NCBI GenBank assembly: GCA_963971425.1
Contig: OZ020523.1
Coordinates: 23,231,105 to 23,295,104 of the forward strand
DNA length: 64,000 nucleotides
From: Bryoerythrophyllum caledonicum
Taxonomy: Eukaryota > Streptophyta > Bryopsida > Pottiales > Pottiaceae
Reading direction: 5' to 3'
The position numbers were made by a program, and so were the translations under genes. This document shows positions 21,528-34,284 of the stretch, piece by piece. The notes under the pieces were generated by a model. That model searched no databases. It was not told where the DNA came from and saw only the letters and a list, made by a program, of their open reading frames with translations. Position 1 is the first letter of the stretch; every line of letters begins with the position of its first letter.

Positions 21528-23692
21528 GGCTTCAACAACCTCTGCAAAAGAGATCCTATGATCCTCGTTAACACAGCCCAGAAATACATCCTCAAAGCAT
21601 AAAACCGGGCTGACACATCTTGTCCAATTATGGCCTTGAGTGTATTCCCTCTCCTTTTCCCTGCCCCCTTCGAAGAGATACACAGTTCTTATACCGAACA
21701 CAGCCAACTTTCAGTTTTAAACAAAAACCGTTCAATAACAACTAGCCCAAGTACAATATAGAACACAAACTGTCTTAGAATTTGTAAGGAACCAGTAATC
21801 AAATATATATGCTCGGTGTGGGCGGGGACTAAACTCTTACGTAAAAATCTAGAGTCTTTTATATTAAATCCGAATGAAACGGAATAAAACGGTACAATAA
21901 CACACAGAAAGACATACGAATATGTAGGTGTACCACTCGACCATTTCCTAATACACTCTGAGATCAACAAAATGGGAAAAACGACGAGTCGATGCTTAAA
22001 AACCACCGACCAACAGATTTCAACTAAGAACTCACAGAATCGAAAAAGCCATCGGTATAACGATAATAACGTCAGAACGTAGACACAAGAGGCCATAAAA
22101 AATCTGATTGCAATTCCAGAAGTTTGTTTCTAAAAAAACTAAAAAGGAAAAGCACATGATAAAAATGACTTTTGCAGCACCAGGGGGTCTGCTTAGATCC
22201 CTTTATTGTAGTAGAGACAATACAAACGTCACTTGTGCTATGTGCACAAATGACGAAAAAAACGGAGTACTTGAACCCGAAACTACATCACAACATGTGA
22301 AGATATCTCATATATTAGACTACAGTTTCTTTGAAAGAACAACAAGAATAGTCATTAACGACAGCCGTCACAAGGAGCTATTAATAAACCAGCATGGGAC
22401 GTCAAGTCCAGGAATACTGTTTACTTGAGAACAGTGTTGCGTTCACCATGCAGATGATCAAAACAAGAAGGAAAAAAGTAGCCTTTCAGCAAACTAAAGT
22501 GGTCTTTCGCAAGTTTTCTATACGAAAAACTTTTCAAGACAAGTTTAGGGAAACAAGTATAAGAGATCAAACCAGAAAAGTCGTGGAGTATCAATAGTAA
22601 CATATACTCACACTCACGCTCAAACACAGACGACAGAGACGAGATCACAGGCACAGAGATAGCCAATCGCACGAGTTGACGAACCTGTGAACGATCAGCC
22701 ATAGTTAGGCACGGTCCGGCGGTGTACGATGCGGCAACCTGTCAAGTAAGAAAGACTGTCACTACAGACAAGAGTGATGTAGGACTTAAGTATCCGTTAA
22801 GTCATGGATACCGATGCCTGGTGATGGCATGCAAAGCCACGTACCATGACAAAAGTGCTAAATGGGAGAAAAGCATCTAGTGGCGTGAAAACATCGACGA
22901 GGAAAAGACGTTCGAGAGGACGTGGGCAAAAGACCGGCAGGTACTGTAGTGGCATGCAGGTGGTCTCTTCAGGAACCGCGTTCAATCTTCCAGTTGCAAG
23001 GAGTTGATAACCGCAAAGGAAGTATGTACCAACGCAAAGACCGACCTATAAGTACTAACCATCAAAGGACTGATACCCGGGATAAAGATACAATGGCCTA
23101 GAGTGCCCCTGGTTCTCGTGTAGTGATGGTGTATTAGATCTGTCACTTCATCCGCTCTCATAAATCTCATCTGTCAAACCGAACATCATGTCACGTTGTC
23201 AGAAAGGAGGAAAATTGCTGAAGAAGCAATATGTCTTCTGCCCTGACTCAAGAGTTTCATTGATCCGATTGATGCATGGAAGATTCAATGTGCTCACTAT
23301 GCTAGTTCATGTTACTCCAACCAAAACATGCAGAAACAGAGTATGGCACAACTCAAATCTCTGAGGCCGAAGGGAACCCAGCACTAGCTGACGAAAGGAT
23401 TCAACAACAGTATTTTCTCAAATTAGCACGACAAACACCTGCCGAACATCAGCGCAAGGAACTATGACGAAAGGGGCGACCACACCAGTATGAGAGTCAG
23501 ATGGCCAGGGCTATGTCTTATCCAGCTCTCGGAATAAACAGAATCGGCATGGCAGAGAGAAGCTATCGCCAATCGATTCATGAATGCCCAAGCACAAGTG
23601 CACCTGGGTAAAGAGCCACCTTTCTTAATCACAAGATGAGTTGCCTGCAACACAAACGTACGCCTTGTCACAAGCAAGACAGCAGTGGAACT
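21528..23692. repeat. Segmental duplication block with a QWRF gene fragment
   Basis: 21880-22080 matches 30350-30560 and 23130-23640 matches the 30860-31400 and 34540-35060 blocks. At 23640-23692 the block contains part of exon 3 of the QWRF gene with its splice acceptor: on the minus strand, GTGTTGCAG then codons for ATHL, as at 36660-36640. Only about ten codons of that exon can be followed. The stretch between has no intact gene. Confidence 0.7.
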
Positions 23693-24030
23693 TCCCACGA
23701 AAACTGATATCTCAAAGAGAAGCTCACCAGCAACATCAACAGCAATCATATACGCATGCCATGTCACTTACAGATATCACGTTCCATCAAAACATAATAC
23801 TGGCATAAGTGTGTGATCCAAGCAAAATCTCTTCCCATAAAATCTGATATCTCAAGGAAAAATTCAGCAGCAGCATCGACAGCAATCATACACATGTGCC
23901 AAGTCACTTCCAGATATCGCGTTTCATCAAAACATGACACTGGCATCAATATGCAATTCAAGTAGATAATTTTTCCCACGAAATCTGATGTCTCAAGGAG
24001 AAATTCAGATATAAAAACAAACTAGTAATG
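23693..24030. repeat. Three tandem copies of the SINA-associated 130-140-bp repeat
   Basis: Units are marked by CTTCCCACGAAATCTGATATC, TTCAGCAGCAACATCGACAG, CATGTGCCATGTCACTTCC and GTTTCATCAAAACATGACAC, each in the same order. Neighbouring SINA copies have one or two units; this is the longest run. A single eroded unit is inside intron 1 of the QWRF gene (37195-37330). Confidence 0.75.
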
Positions 24031-24348
24031 AAAATTTTAACTATCACTGTTGATGATGTTGGTAGAGGAAGTTTTTGAGGTGAAATCAACACACATTAAA
24101 GAGTATCAAGGACCTATCCCTGGTTCAGTTCCTGAAAACTCTAGCCGCTTACAGCAACCACCGCACATACTATTACCGCACATACTACTGCTCAGCTTTT
24201 CGGGTCCTATCGTCCGACATGATCTAAGAACTACGAGTTGGTCGTCAAACATGCAGAGGTGGTATCATTTGGAGAAACGCCGCTCCTACAAGTACCTTAT
24301 GCCCGGCACAGCATCACCTTGTCTTGCGGTAATGAACTCCACATCAAA

Positions 24349-25371
24349 CTAGTCGTCACTATCGTAGCCTACAGGTGGAGTAACTTTCAGATGCACCTCA
24401 ATCAACCGCTCATCTCGTGTATCGGCAGACACAACCGGCGAGCCAGAACCAAATGGTAGAAAAAGGAAGTCTTTCTTGAGATACTCTCCAGCACTTCCAA
24501 CGCTCATAGTATTCAACCTCGCAGAGTGAAAGACATCATTGTGATCTTTGTATTCGTATGAAACTTTGAGGTCGACGAAGCTGTAGCCATAGTTTGGCTC
24601 AGAAGTGCAGAAAAACACATCTCCTTCAAAATTTCCATGAACTGGCTCATGGTGAAGAAAGATCATATGATCATTTCTCCAGTCGCTGATATCCTTTGAC
24701 TTTACCATCACAATACGATCCAAGGGCTTCACAGTGAACCCTGCTCCACTTATGTGATTATATTCAATTGTCGGCACTTGATGCACCTTTGCCAAGTGTT
24801 CAGGTGTGGTGATCCAGGAGCCATTGAAAACGCACCCTGGAAATGGGCACGGAAAGGGCGTGTACCGGCAATTCTCTTCATGATCAGAGATGTTGGAGAT
24901 CCAGAGTACCTTGTTCTCTCAACCATGGCGAGCATACTTGCAACTCACATGCATGGAGGCGAAGATTTTCTCTAGAAAAATGCATCGCATATTTCCAGTC
25001 GGTAGTGAGCATGTTGGACATTTCTTGCCCTTTGGGAGCTTCTCGCAGCAAGCCGAGCACGCGATGTGACCATTTCCGCACTGTTTCATAACACCACCAT
25101 GAAGCATCATCAGTAGTACATTTACGTATGATAATCTCAAGCATTCACGGTTGTACCACTACCTACGTTTGATAAAAAAAAATATATCACACATAATTAC
25201 CTGGTAGATCGGCGGAGATTGTAAATACTCAAAGCAGAGTGGGCAGTTGAGAAGCTCACTATCGTTGAGACACATGACGCGCTTCTTGACTTCGTCTAGA
25301 AGCTGGCGCTTCTCATTTTGTGTGGAGGTCTCCGGGGCTTTGCCGTCGGAGTGGTGAGTTGCAGAGGAAAT
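24349..25371 (-). pseudogene. SINA-like E3 ligase copy 4, nonsense-mutated
   Basis: Exon 1 (25371-25201) has ATT where every other copy has the ATG of MSSA. Exon 2 (25080-24349) reads CGNGHIACSACCEKLPKGKKCPTC and on to the C terminus in one frame, except for TGA at 24921-24919, where the others have TGT for the first zinc-finger Cys (HGC). The rest, to the GYDSDD end, is open. Two lesions, start loss and nonsense, mark it as a pseudogene, though a recent one given the intact tail. A truncated RING-only product of about 110 residues would need an alternative start. Confidence 0.88.
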
Positions 25372-25563
25372 GGCAGTAGCATCCTTTGCAAAAGAGTTCC
25401 AATGATCCTCATTAACACAGATCAGAAATATATAGTGAAGCAGTGAAGCCGGACCAAATTATCTAGTCCAATTATGGCCTTGAGTGTGCTCAACCTGTCA
25501 ATTCCTTGAGGTGACTAGAGATGGTAGCGTTCCTCAGCTGCGACTTCATGCAGTTCCTAGGTG

Positions 25564-25700
25564 TCAAGTCATGAATCTCACATCCACCAGTTCAAACGGC
25601 TTTTGATAATCTAAAGCCTCGAGGCGAAGTGGGCAATCCAGAAAATCAGCATCCTTGACACGACACTTCCGCTTCAGGCCATGATTAAGTCTGGTGTGAT
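25564..25700 (-). pseudogene. Relic of a SINA-like first exon
   Basis: On the minus strand the frame contains GLKRKCRVKDADFLDCPLRLEAL, matching the exon 1 block before and across the first RING cysteines, but one RING Cys is Arg and the PPIYQ end is replaced. No matching second exon follows. A similar relic is at 34285-34433. Confidence 0.65.
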
Positions 25701-26353
25701 GATGGCGTTCCTTATCTGTCACTTCATCGTTTGCACAATCAGTGTTGGTGTTGCCGGACCATGACGTCGTGTTTGGAGTGAAGAAAGAATGCACAAGTTT
25801 CAGAGGTTTGAACACGTTTGGTTTTGGTTTGTGTGCGATATCTCATGCCATGATCATTCGTGGCATCGTCACCTGAACGATGACAACAACTTTGAGCAAC
25901 GACCTACTGTTGTTAATGTTGGCAGCTGATGTTTTTGAAGCGGAAACGGATCAGTGCATAAAAAGTGATGGAAGTTTAGGGATTTAAACATATTCGGGTT
26001 TGTAAATTTACGTCCGGCCTTGTCGATCATCACGAGGAGCATCAGCAAACTAGAAATGACAATTTTAGTATTACGGTTGATGATTCTGGTAGAGGATGTT
26101 TCTGAGGTGAAAAGAAAACATTGCAATATTAGAGAGAGTAACAAGGTTCTATCCCTGGTTTAATTCCTGAAAACACTAGTCCCTCTCAACCCTCACAGGT
26201 ACCACTGCTTAGCTTTCCGGGCCGGTCCCATCTTCTGACAACTACATCATCTGAAAACTATGAGTCGGTCGTCACACATGCAGAGGTGGTACCCTCGCTG
26301 GAACGTCTCTTCTCCAAATTTTCTCCACAGAGCATGAATTCGACATTAGACTA

Positions 26354-27340
26354 CTAGTCATTATTATCGAGTACAGAAGCGGTAACTTTCAGATGCACCT
26401 CAATCAACCGCTCAATTCGCTGAACGCCATCCGCCACCAGTGCGCTAGAACGAAGTGGTAGAAAAAGGAAGTCTTCCTTGAGATACTCACCTGCAATTTG
26501 AAGGCGTGTAGTCCTCAACACCGCAGAGTGAGAAAATTCAGCGTCACCTTGGTATGCTACTTCGAGATGGACATGGTCGTAGCCAAAATCTGTTACAGAA
26601 GAGCAGAAAAACACATCTCCATAAAGATTTTCACGAAGCGGCTCACGATGAACAAAGATCACATCACCTCTCCTGCCGCAGGCCTTTTCAACTATCACCA
26701 TCACAATTTGATCCGAGGGCTTCATTGTGAAACTTGCTCCACTCGCGTGGTTGTGTTCAACTGTCGGAACTCTGTGGGATATACTGGTGTGGAAATGTAG
26801 GACGACCCAGGTGCCTTCAAAAGCGCACCCTGTAAATGGGCACGGAAAGGGCATGTCGTGACAAGAGTCTTCATGTTTAAGGATGACGGAGGTCTGGCTA
26901 GAGTTGTGCTTACAACCATGGCAAGCATTCTTGCAACACACCTGCATGGAAGCCAGGATTTTCTCTAGCTGGATGCATCGAATACTTCCTGTTGGTAGTG
27001 AGCATGTCGGTCACTTCTTGGCCTGCGGGAGCTTCTCGCAACACGCCGAGCAAACAATGTGACCATTTTGGCACTGCGTCGCAACACAACCCGTAACCAT
27101 GTTTAGGCAGGATAGAAATCTCAATCACTTGCAGCTGTACTATCACTGATACATCCACATTTATACCTGGTAAATGGGCCGAGAGTGTAAATTCTCACAG
27201 CAGATTGGGCAATCCAGAAGCTCAGCATCCTTGAGACGGTACTTCCGCTCCACGTCGCCTTCATCTGGACGTCGGCGTTTCTTATTTTGTGTGGAGGTCT
27301 TTGCGGCTTTGCCCTTGGCAAGGTGCGTTGGAGACGCCAT
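26354..27340 (-). pseudogene. SINA-like E3 ligase copy 5, nonsense-mutated
   Basis: Exon 1 (27340-27167) starts MASPTHLAKG and ends CPICCENLHSRPIYQ. Exon 2 (27073-26354) starts CQNGHIVCSACCEKLPQAKK and then meets TGA at 27013-27011, where the other copies have TGT for the RING Cys of KKCPTC. The same frame continues without another stop through CKNACHGC and the C-terminal domain to LDNND. Apart from the RING stop the copy looks functional, so the loss may be recent. A start at the downstream Met (26947) would give a RING-less substrate-binding fragment of 197 residues. Confidence 0.87.
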
Positions 27341-27953
27341 GGCTTGGATGCACCCTTCGGCAGCAGCCTTTGCAAATGAGTTCCTTATTTGCAAAAAGAG
27401 CCCTTAAGTATATACTCAGGCATAAAACCGAACCAAAACATCTTGTCAAACTATGGCCTTGAGTGTCCTCGTGGTGTCTGTTCTTTGAGGTGATCAGAGC
27501 TGGTGGCGTTCCTCATCTGCCACTTCATGCAGTTCCAAAATGTCAGGTCACAAGTCTCACTTCACATTGCCTCTTCGGTCATAACATTAATTTTGCCAAA
27601 TTTATACCTTTGTGTGGAAATGCGACTCACATTCAGGTTAGTTTTCTGAGCTCCATGTGACTGGTGTGCCGTTCACTATGAAGATAAAAACTATGTTTGT
27701 TTTTCCTTATAAGAACACCTTTTGAAGTTTTATTTCTGGCATGTATTGGCGCTTAAAAATCGAAAACGGTGCATTTTTTGAGTTATGGTCGAACTTGGTG
27801 CTTAAAAAAATGCCGATTCCGCAGGCGGTTCTTCATCGACTCTGGCGGATGAGCTAGGGCCTGGATTTGTTACAGCAAACGAAGCAAATTCGTGACAATC
27901 GTTGTGTCTGGGTTGGAAGCATATCAAACTAGAGTGCAACTTCAGGGGTGACA

Positions 27954-28022
27954 TGACAAGGGGCCCAAAACGAATATTGTGACTTTCACATATTTGAACG
28001 CGTTCTGGGCCCCTTTGTGACA
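27954..28022. repeat. Eroded copy of the 80-bp foldback element
   Basis: Same surroundings as 16197-16276, but the left arm has lost about 20 bases (GGGGCCCAAAACGAATATTG), so it no longer folds fully. The right arm TTGAACGCGTTCTGGGCCCC is retained. Confidence 0.65.
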
Positions 28023-28629
28023 AATGTTTGGCGATTTGTTTATCTCAGAATGTGTGGCAACCAATGTCATGTCAGTATTCTAAATATGTACTATTTTGTG
28101 AATATACTAGGCCATTTAGAATACTGACATGACGTCAAAACCTTTAAATGTTTCAATTAACATCTGTAAACCTTTACACAAAAATGCTAACGGTCCTGAG
28201 AAGCACCAATAAAGCACATGTAACCATAATTCCTCAAAATAAAGATTTCTGGTCCAATACCAACAAGACACCATAAACTGAAATCTATTCGACCTCATCT
28301 CGCATATTCCAATGCAGAGTATTTAGTCTAATATCTCTTACAAATCTGCTAGAATGATTTGTCTTCCAGGAATTACACTCGACACCAGACTATTACTCAT
28401 AAACTCATGAAAAGGATACTTTCACGATGCACAGATACTTTCATGAACCGACACACAATCAAAGATGAAAACCATCCTACTCAGGAACATATATTTCACA
28501 CACAAGGATGGTCTTCACGAACTATCCACAAGTTGTAACCTTGAGAAGTCGAATGAAACGCCCACAAACTGTAAACAACCTCCACTAATCCAGGGACCCG
28601 ACAATCAACTAAGATGATGTCACGAAATC

Positions 28630-29200
28630 GAACTACTTTTAGTACAGAAATCACGTTTCATCAAAATATGACACTGGCATCAAGATGTATTGCAAGCAAA
28701 ATTACTTCCAACAAAATCAACATCGACAGCAGTCATATGCATGTGCCATGTCACTTACAGATATCGCGTTTCATCAAAACACAACACTGGCCTAAGCAGA
28801 ATATCTTCATACGAAGTCTGATGTATCGAGAAATTTAGCAGCAACAACGACAACAATTATACACATATGCCAAGTCACTTCCAGATTAAAAAAAGAAACA
28901 AGTATTGAAAATTTTACTATCACTGTTGATGACGCTGGTAGAGGAAGTTTTTGAGGTGAAATCAAAACACAGCAAAGAGTATCAAGGACCTATCCCAGGT
29001 TCGGTTCCTGGAAACTCTAGTCGCTTACAGCAACCACCGCACATACTACTGCTCAGCTTTTCGGGTCCTATTTTCCGACATGATCTAAGAACTACGAGTT
29101 GGTCGTCAAAGATGCAGAGGTGGTATCATCTGGAGAACGCCTCCCCTACAAGTACTATATGCCCCGCACAGCATCACCTTGTCTTGCGGTAATGAACTCC
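28630..29200. repeat. SINA 3-prime flank repeats of copy 6
   Basis: Two shortened units of the 130-bp repeat, then the conserved ACTATCACTGTTGATGACGCTGGTAGAGG block and a long segment almost identical to the flanks of copies 2 and 4 (CAACCACCGCACATACTACTGCTCAGCTTTT). Confidence 0.7.
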
Positions 29201-29208
29201 ACATCAAA

Positions 29209-30226
29209 CTAGTCGTCACTATCGTAGCCTACAGGTGGAGTAACTTTCAGATGCACCTCAATCAACCGCTCATCTCGTGTATCGGCAGACACAACCGGTA
29301 AGACAGAACCGCGTGGTAGAAGAAGGAAGTCTTTCTTGAGATACTCTCCAGCACTTCCACCGCTCATAGTATTCAACCTCGCAGAGTGATACAAATTTTC
29401 GGCATCTTGGTATGCAACTCTGAGGTCGACGCAGCTGTAGCCAAAGTTTGGCTCAGAAGTGCAGAAAAACACATCTCCATGAAATGTTATTTGAACCGGC
29501 TCATGGTGAACACAGATCACCTGATCATCAAGACAGTCTTTCATATCCACTAATTTTACCATCACAATTCGATCCGAGGGCTTCATAGTGAATCCTGCTC
29601 CGCTGATATTATTATGTTCAACTATAGCCACTTGGTGCTCCTGTTCCAAGTGCTCGGTTGTGGTGATCCAGGAGCCTTCAAAAACACACCCTGGAAATGG
29701 GCATGGAAAGGGCGTGAACCGGCAATTCCCTTCATGACCAGAGATGTGGGAGATCTTGCTAGACTTCCTCTCACAACCATGGCGAGCGTACTTGCAAGTC
29801 ACTTGCACGGAGGCCAGGAATTTCTCTGCAAAATTGCATCGCATTTTTCCTGTCGGTTGTGAGCATGTTGGACATTTCTTGCCCTGAGGGAGCTTATCAC
29901 AACAAGCCGAGCAAGCAATGTGACCATTTCCGCACTGCATCATAATACCACCATGAACCACCACCGGCTCCTCATTAACGTAGGATAATCTCAACCATTT
30001 GCGGTTGTACTATCACCTAAGTTTGTGAATTAAATATACATGATCACATATTTACCTGGTAGATGGGCGGAGAGTGTAAAGACGCACAGCAGATTGGGCA
30101 TTCCAGAAGCTCAGCATCCTTGAGACTGTAGACCCGCTCCTCAACCTCGTCTGGACGTTGGCGCTTCCCATTTCGTGCAGAGGTCTCCGCCGCTTTGCCC
30201 ACGGCATGGTGAGTTGCAGAGGACAT
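29209..30226 (-). CDS. SINA-like RING E3 ubiquitin ligase, copy 6 (intact)
   Basis: Exons 30226-30056 and 29934-29209 give 298 residues. The RING is split by the intron: CPICCASLHSPPIYQ, then CGNGHIACSACCDKLP..CPTC. The SINA zinc finger has all ligands (CKYARHGCERKS..HEGNCRFTPFPCPFPGC), and the C-terminal domain ends GYDSDD. It is the closest relative of copy 2, and their flanks are also alike, pointing to a recent tandem duplication. An upstream in-frame ATG (MLEYIF, 30298) is possible, but only copies 2 and 6 share it. Confidence 0.9.
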
Positions 30227-30344
30227 GGCTTCAACAGCCTTTGCAAAAGAGTTCCAATGATCCGCATTAGTACAGCCCAAAAATATGTACTCAAGCACAT
30301 AACCTGACTAAAACATCTTGCCCAATTTTGGCCTTGAGTGTACT

Positions 30345-31690
30345 CCCTCTCCTTAAATAAAACAGTACATTAACAAACAGACAGACATACAAAATTGCAG
30401 GTGCATCAGCGTACACCCGAATGCACAAAGCCGACCATTTCCTACTACACTCTGAGATCATCACAAAGGGAAAAACGACCGATCAATGCTTGAAAACCAC
30501 CGACTGACCGATTTCAATCAAGAACTCACAGAAGTGAGAAAGCCATCAGTATAACGTCTGATTGCAAGTACAGAAGTTTTTAACTAGAAAACAAGAAAGG
30601 ATAAACACAATACAAACTTCATTGAACGACGTTGGTGCTACCTGCAGAATTGCAACAGGTCCACGAAAACAACCCTGAGTGCTCAAACCCGAAACTGCAT
30701 CACAAAAATTGACGATATCTCATTTATACTACAGTTTCTTCGTAAGAACATCATGAATAGTCGTTAATGACAGCCGTCAAAAAGAGCTATTCAACAACCA
30801 CCATGGGATACTAATCACTTAATGGCCTGTTGAACCGAGTTATGGCCTTAAGTGACCCTGGTGCTGGTGTGATGATCATCTGTCACTTCATCCACTTTCA
30901 TAAATCTCATTTGCGCTCTTTTCATGATGTCAAACGGAACATGTCACGTTGTCAGAAAGGAAGAAAATGCTGAAGAAAGCAACTTTGTCTTCTGTTCTGA
31001 CTCAAGAGTTTCATGTTCCGATTACATGATTAAAATGATATATGGGAAGTTCAATGTGCTTACAAAGGTAGTTCATGTTACTCGAATTAAAACGACTTGT
31101 TTCCATGTAGCGACAGAGTATGACACAAATCAAATTTGAAATATCTGAGGCTGATGCAAACCACAGCTGACAAAACGATTCAACAACAGTATTCTCTCAT
31201 ATAACCACAACACCAAACCACAACACCAGCGCAAGGAACTATGACAAAGGGACGACTACACCAGCATGTGAGGACTATGTCTTATCGAACTCTCGGAAAT
31301 GAACAGAATTGGCATGGCAGAGAGAAATTACCGCCAATCGATTCATGAATGCCCAAGCACAAGTGCACCTGGGTAGAGAACCACCTTCCTTAATCACCAT
31401 ATTTTACATCGTTACTGCCTCTAGATGGCCAATGTGAGGCCGGGCAGTTCACGGAGCGCGCATCCCGTGGACCTCGCTTTGGCTTCATTCTCATGTGGCA
31501 AGGTTGGGTGTCCAACCACTTCCCACAATTTCTACATAAGTCGTTCTGCACATGAAGCTCAGATAGCCGGGTGCTCATCTTGGACGACTGCACACAGAGT
31601 TTGGGAGCTCTCTCCTAGTTAGAGCACTGAGGCCAATGTTCTTCTCGCAGCAATTGGACAGTAACAATCACTGTTATGGGGTCGTTAGGT
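30345..31690. repeat. Segmental duplication block containing the QWRF 3-prime end
   Basis: 30860-31690 matches 34541-35358 almost throughout, and 30345-31400 matches parts of 21880-23640. The right end of the block (31613-31690) resembles the region around the stop codon of the QWRF gene at 35344, including ATGGGGTC, so the block was copied from the QWRF 3-prime side into the SINA array or the reverse. No open gene is inside. Confidence 0.72.
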
Positions 31691-32470
31691 CCGTTTTTGG
31701 ATAAGGAAGTGCAAAGAAAAGAATCAGTGAAAATGAAAATGAAAAATGGGTGCTTGGGTCTGGTGCAACTGCTCACCAACAAGTGAGACATAACCAACTT
31801 CAATGCTAGCGAGAAAAACACAAGCAACGATCGTAATTAAGAGAAACTGATAGAATCTATTTGAGATCAAGAAGGGTCTGCACGCACATAACGAAGCAAC
31901 CGAAGCAAAAATGTGACAATTCTTGTATTTCGTGTGGAAACAGATCAAATCAGAATGCAGCATCGTAAGGGGTGTTATATGTTTTGGTTGTTCATGTGTG
32001 ACATCTCGAAGCGTGTGGCAACCAATGTCATCTGCTCATTTAGAAGACTTACGAATTCCTGATTCATTTCTGGCTTTCTTTGTTATTTTGGCGATTTTCA
32101 CACTGCCATTAATCGTGCTATCTCTCGATGACCAGTTGTAATTTTTCCTCACCACTTGTGATGAATCGAGCATGGCCTTCTGCATCCACACAATCTTACA
32201 TTTATAGAATACTTACATGGTATCAAAAACATTAAAATGTTTCAAGTTTAAACAAAGATGCCAATGGTCCTGAAAACCACGTACCAATTTAGCAAATCTA
32301 AATATAATTACTTTAAAATGAAGCTTTCCGGGTCCAACATCATGAACTTTAATCTTTTCGTTCATCAGCTCGCATTTTCCATGCAGAGTAGTTAGTCTTA
32401 TTAACGTCTCTTACAAATTTGCTAGAGTAGTCTGTCTCTCGACACCAGACTAATCAGTGACTATAGAACC
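31691..32470. other. Spacer, duplicated non-coding DNA
   Basis: Related to 19090-19520. It has GATCAAATCAGAATGCAGCATC-type sequence like the flanks of copies 1 and 5. No gene is recognised. Confidence 0.5.
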
Positions 32471-32755
32471 TCATCTCTCATAAGAAAAGGATTCTTTCAG
32501 ATGCACTCCCTCACTTAATTCGACTATAGAATTATGATCATCTGGAAATAGAAGGGAGCCTCCCTTGAGATAGTCTCCTGCATGCATGTCGAAGATTATA
32601 TGAACTTTGTCGTCTCCATAGGAGTAATCCACAACGTTAGCGTCACCTTCCAATGCAACTTTGAGACAATAGTCCACGTTGTAATCAACAGAACCCCAGA
32701 GAAGCGCATTGCAAGTTCGGAATTGTAATTTATGTGCGCTCATGTCCTGGAACAA
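32471..32755 (-). pseudogene. Relic of a SINA-like C-terminal domain
   Basis: The frame of 94 residues contains YCLKVALEGDANVVDYSYGD and later GDYLKGGSLLFPDDHN, aligning with DLKVAYQDAENLYHSA and GEYLKKDFLLLPRGS of the intact copies. RING and zinc finger are missing. It is an old, strongly diverged fragment, or a truncated gene of a different SINA branch. Confidence 0.6.
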
Positions 32756-33094
32756 GATCGATCATGGCACCATCACGAGGAGCACGTAAGTTTGTACAAC
32801 AAAAAAACGGAATGAAAACTTTACTATCGCCATTGAAAACACAGTAATATTAGAAAGAGTAACAAGGTCCTATTCCTGGTTCAGTTCCTGAAAACACTGG
32901 TCGCTTGATGCAACCACCGCATGTACTACTGCTTAGCTTTCCGGGTCCTATCTTCCCAACTACATCATAAAAAAACTATGAGTTGGTCGTCATACATACC
33001 AAGGTGGTACCATCGCTAGAACGTCTCTCCTACAAATATGTCCCGCACAGCATGACCTTGTTGTGAGGTATTGAATTCGATATTCGACTAGTCG

Positions 33095-34082
33095 TTATAG
33101 TCTATAGTTTAGACGTGGGGTAACTTTCAGATGCACCTCAATCAACCGCTCAACGCCAGACCCAACCGGTGAGACATAACCGAGCGGTAGAAGAAGGAAG
33201 GCGCGCTTGAGATACTCTCTAGCACTTCCAACGCTGATAGTTTGCAACCTCGCAGAGTAAAAGAGATTCTCGTATGCAACTTGGTATGCAACTTTGAGGT
33301 CGATGTAGTCGGAGCTAAAACTTGCCCCAGAAGTGCAGAAAAACACATCTCCACGAAACGTTTCATGAAGGGGCTCACGATGAACGAAGATCAGATTAGC
33401 TCTCCAATCTGCTCTCTTCCCCTCGAATTTTACCATCACAATTCGATCCGAGGGCTTCATAGTGAACCCTGCTCCAATAATGTTACTATATTCAACTGTC
33501 CGCACTTGATGCACCTTTGTCAAGTGCTCGGGTGTGGTGATCCAGGAGCCTTTGAAAGCGCACCCTGCAAATGAGCACGGAAAGGGCATGCACCGACAAT
33601 CGGTTTCATGACTACTGATGTCATCGATCCAGCAAGACTTCCTCTCACAACCATGGGGAGCATACTTGCATCTCACCTGTAGGGAGGCGAGGAATTTCTC
33701 TAGGAAAATGCATCGCATCATTTTTCCTGTCGGTTGTGAGCATGTCGGACACTTCAAGCCCTTCGGGACCTTATCGCAGCATGCCGAACAAGCAATGTGA
33801 CCATCTCCGCACTGCTTCAGAACACCACCAGCACCGAATTAATGATGATAATCTCAAGCATTTGTGGTCGTAATATTGCCTAGGTTTGATAAATATACCC
33901 ACAGAATTTACCTGGTATATGGACACGGAGTGTAAAGACCTCAAGCAGAGTGGGCAGTTGAGAAGCTCACTGTCGTTGAGACAGTACGTCCGCTCCTCGA
34001 CCTCATCTGGACGCTGGCGCTTCCCATTTCGTGTGGAGGTCTCGGCCGCTTTGATCTCGGCATGGTGAGTTCCAGAGGACAT
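33095..34082 (-). CDS. SINA-like RING E3 ubiquitin ligase, copy 7 (intact)
   Basis: Exons 34082-33912 and 33811-33095 give 295 residues. Exon 1 runs from MSSGTHHAE to CPLCLRSLHSVSIYQ, with the PPIYQ junction changed to VSIYQ. Exon 2 runs CGDGHIACSACCDKVPKGLKCPTC, the SINA zinc finger (CKYAPHGCERKS..CSFAGC) and a C-terminal domain ending TPRLNYRL. There is a one-codon insertion after the RING (GKMMRC) and a four-residue duplication (VAYQVAYE). No stops or lost zinc ligands, so it is probably functional. It is the copy nearest the QWRF gene. Confidence 0.85.
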
Positions 34083-34284
34083 GGCTTCAGCAGCCTTTGC
34101 AGAAGAGTTTCAATAATCCTTACTAACACAGCCCAAAAATACTTACTCAAGCATAACACAGCCCAGAAATATATACTCAAGCATAAAACTGGACCAAAAC
34201 ATCTTGTCCAACTATGGCCTTGAGTGTACTCAACCTGTCTATTGCTGATTAGAGATGGTAGTGTGCCTCAGCTGCCACTTCATG

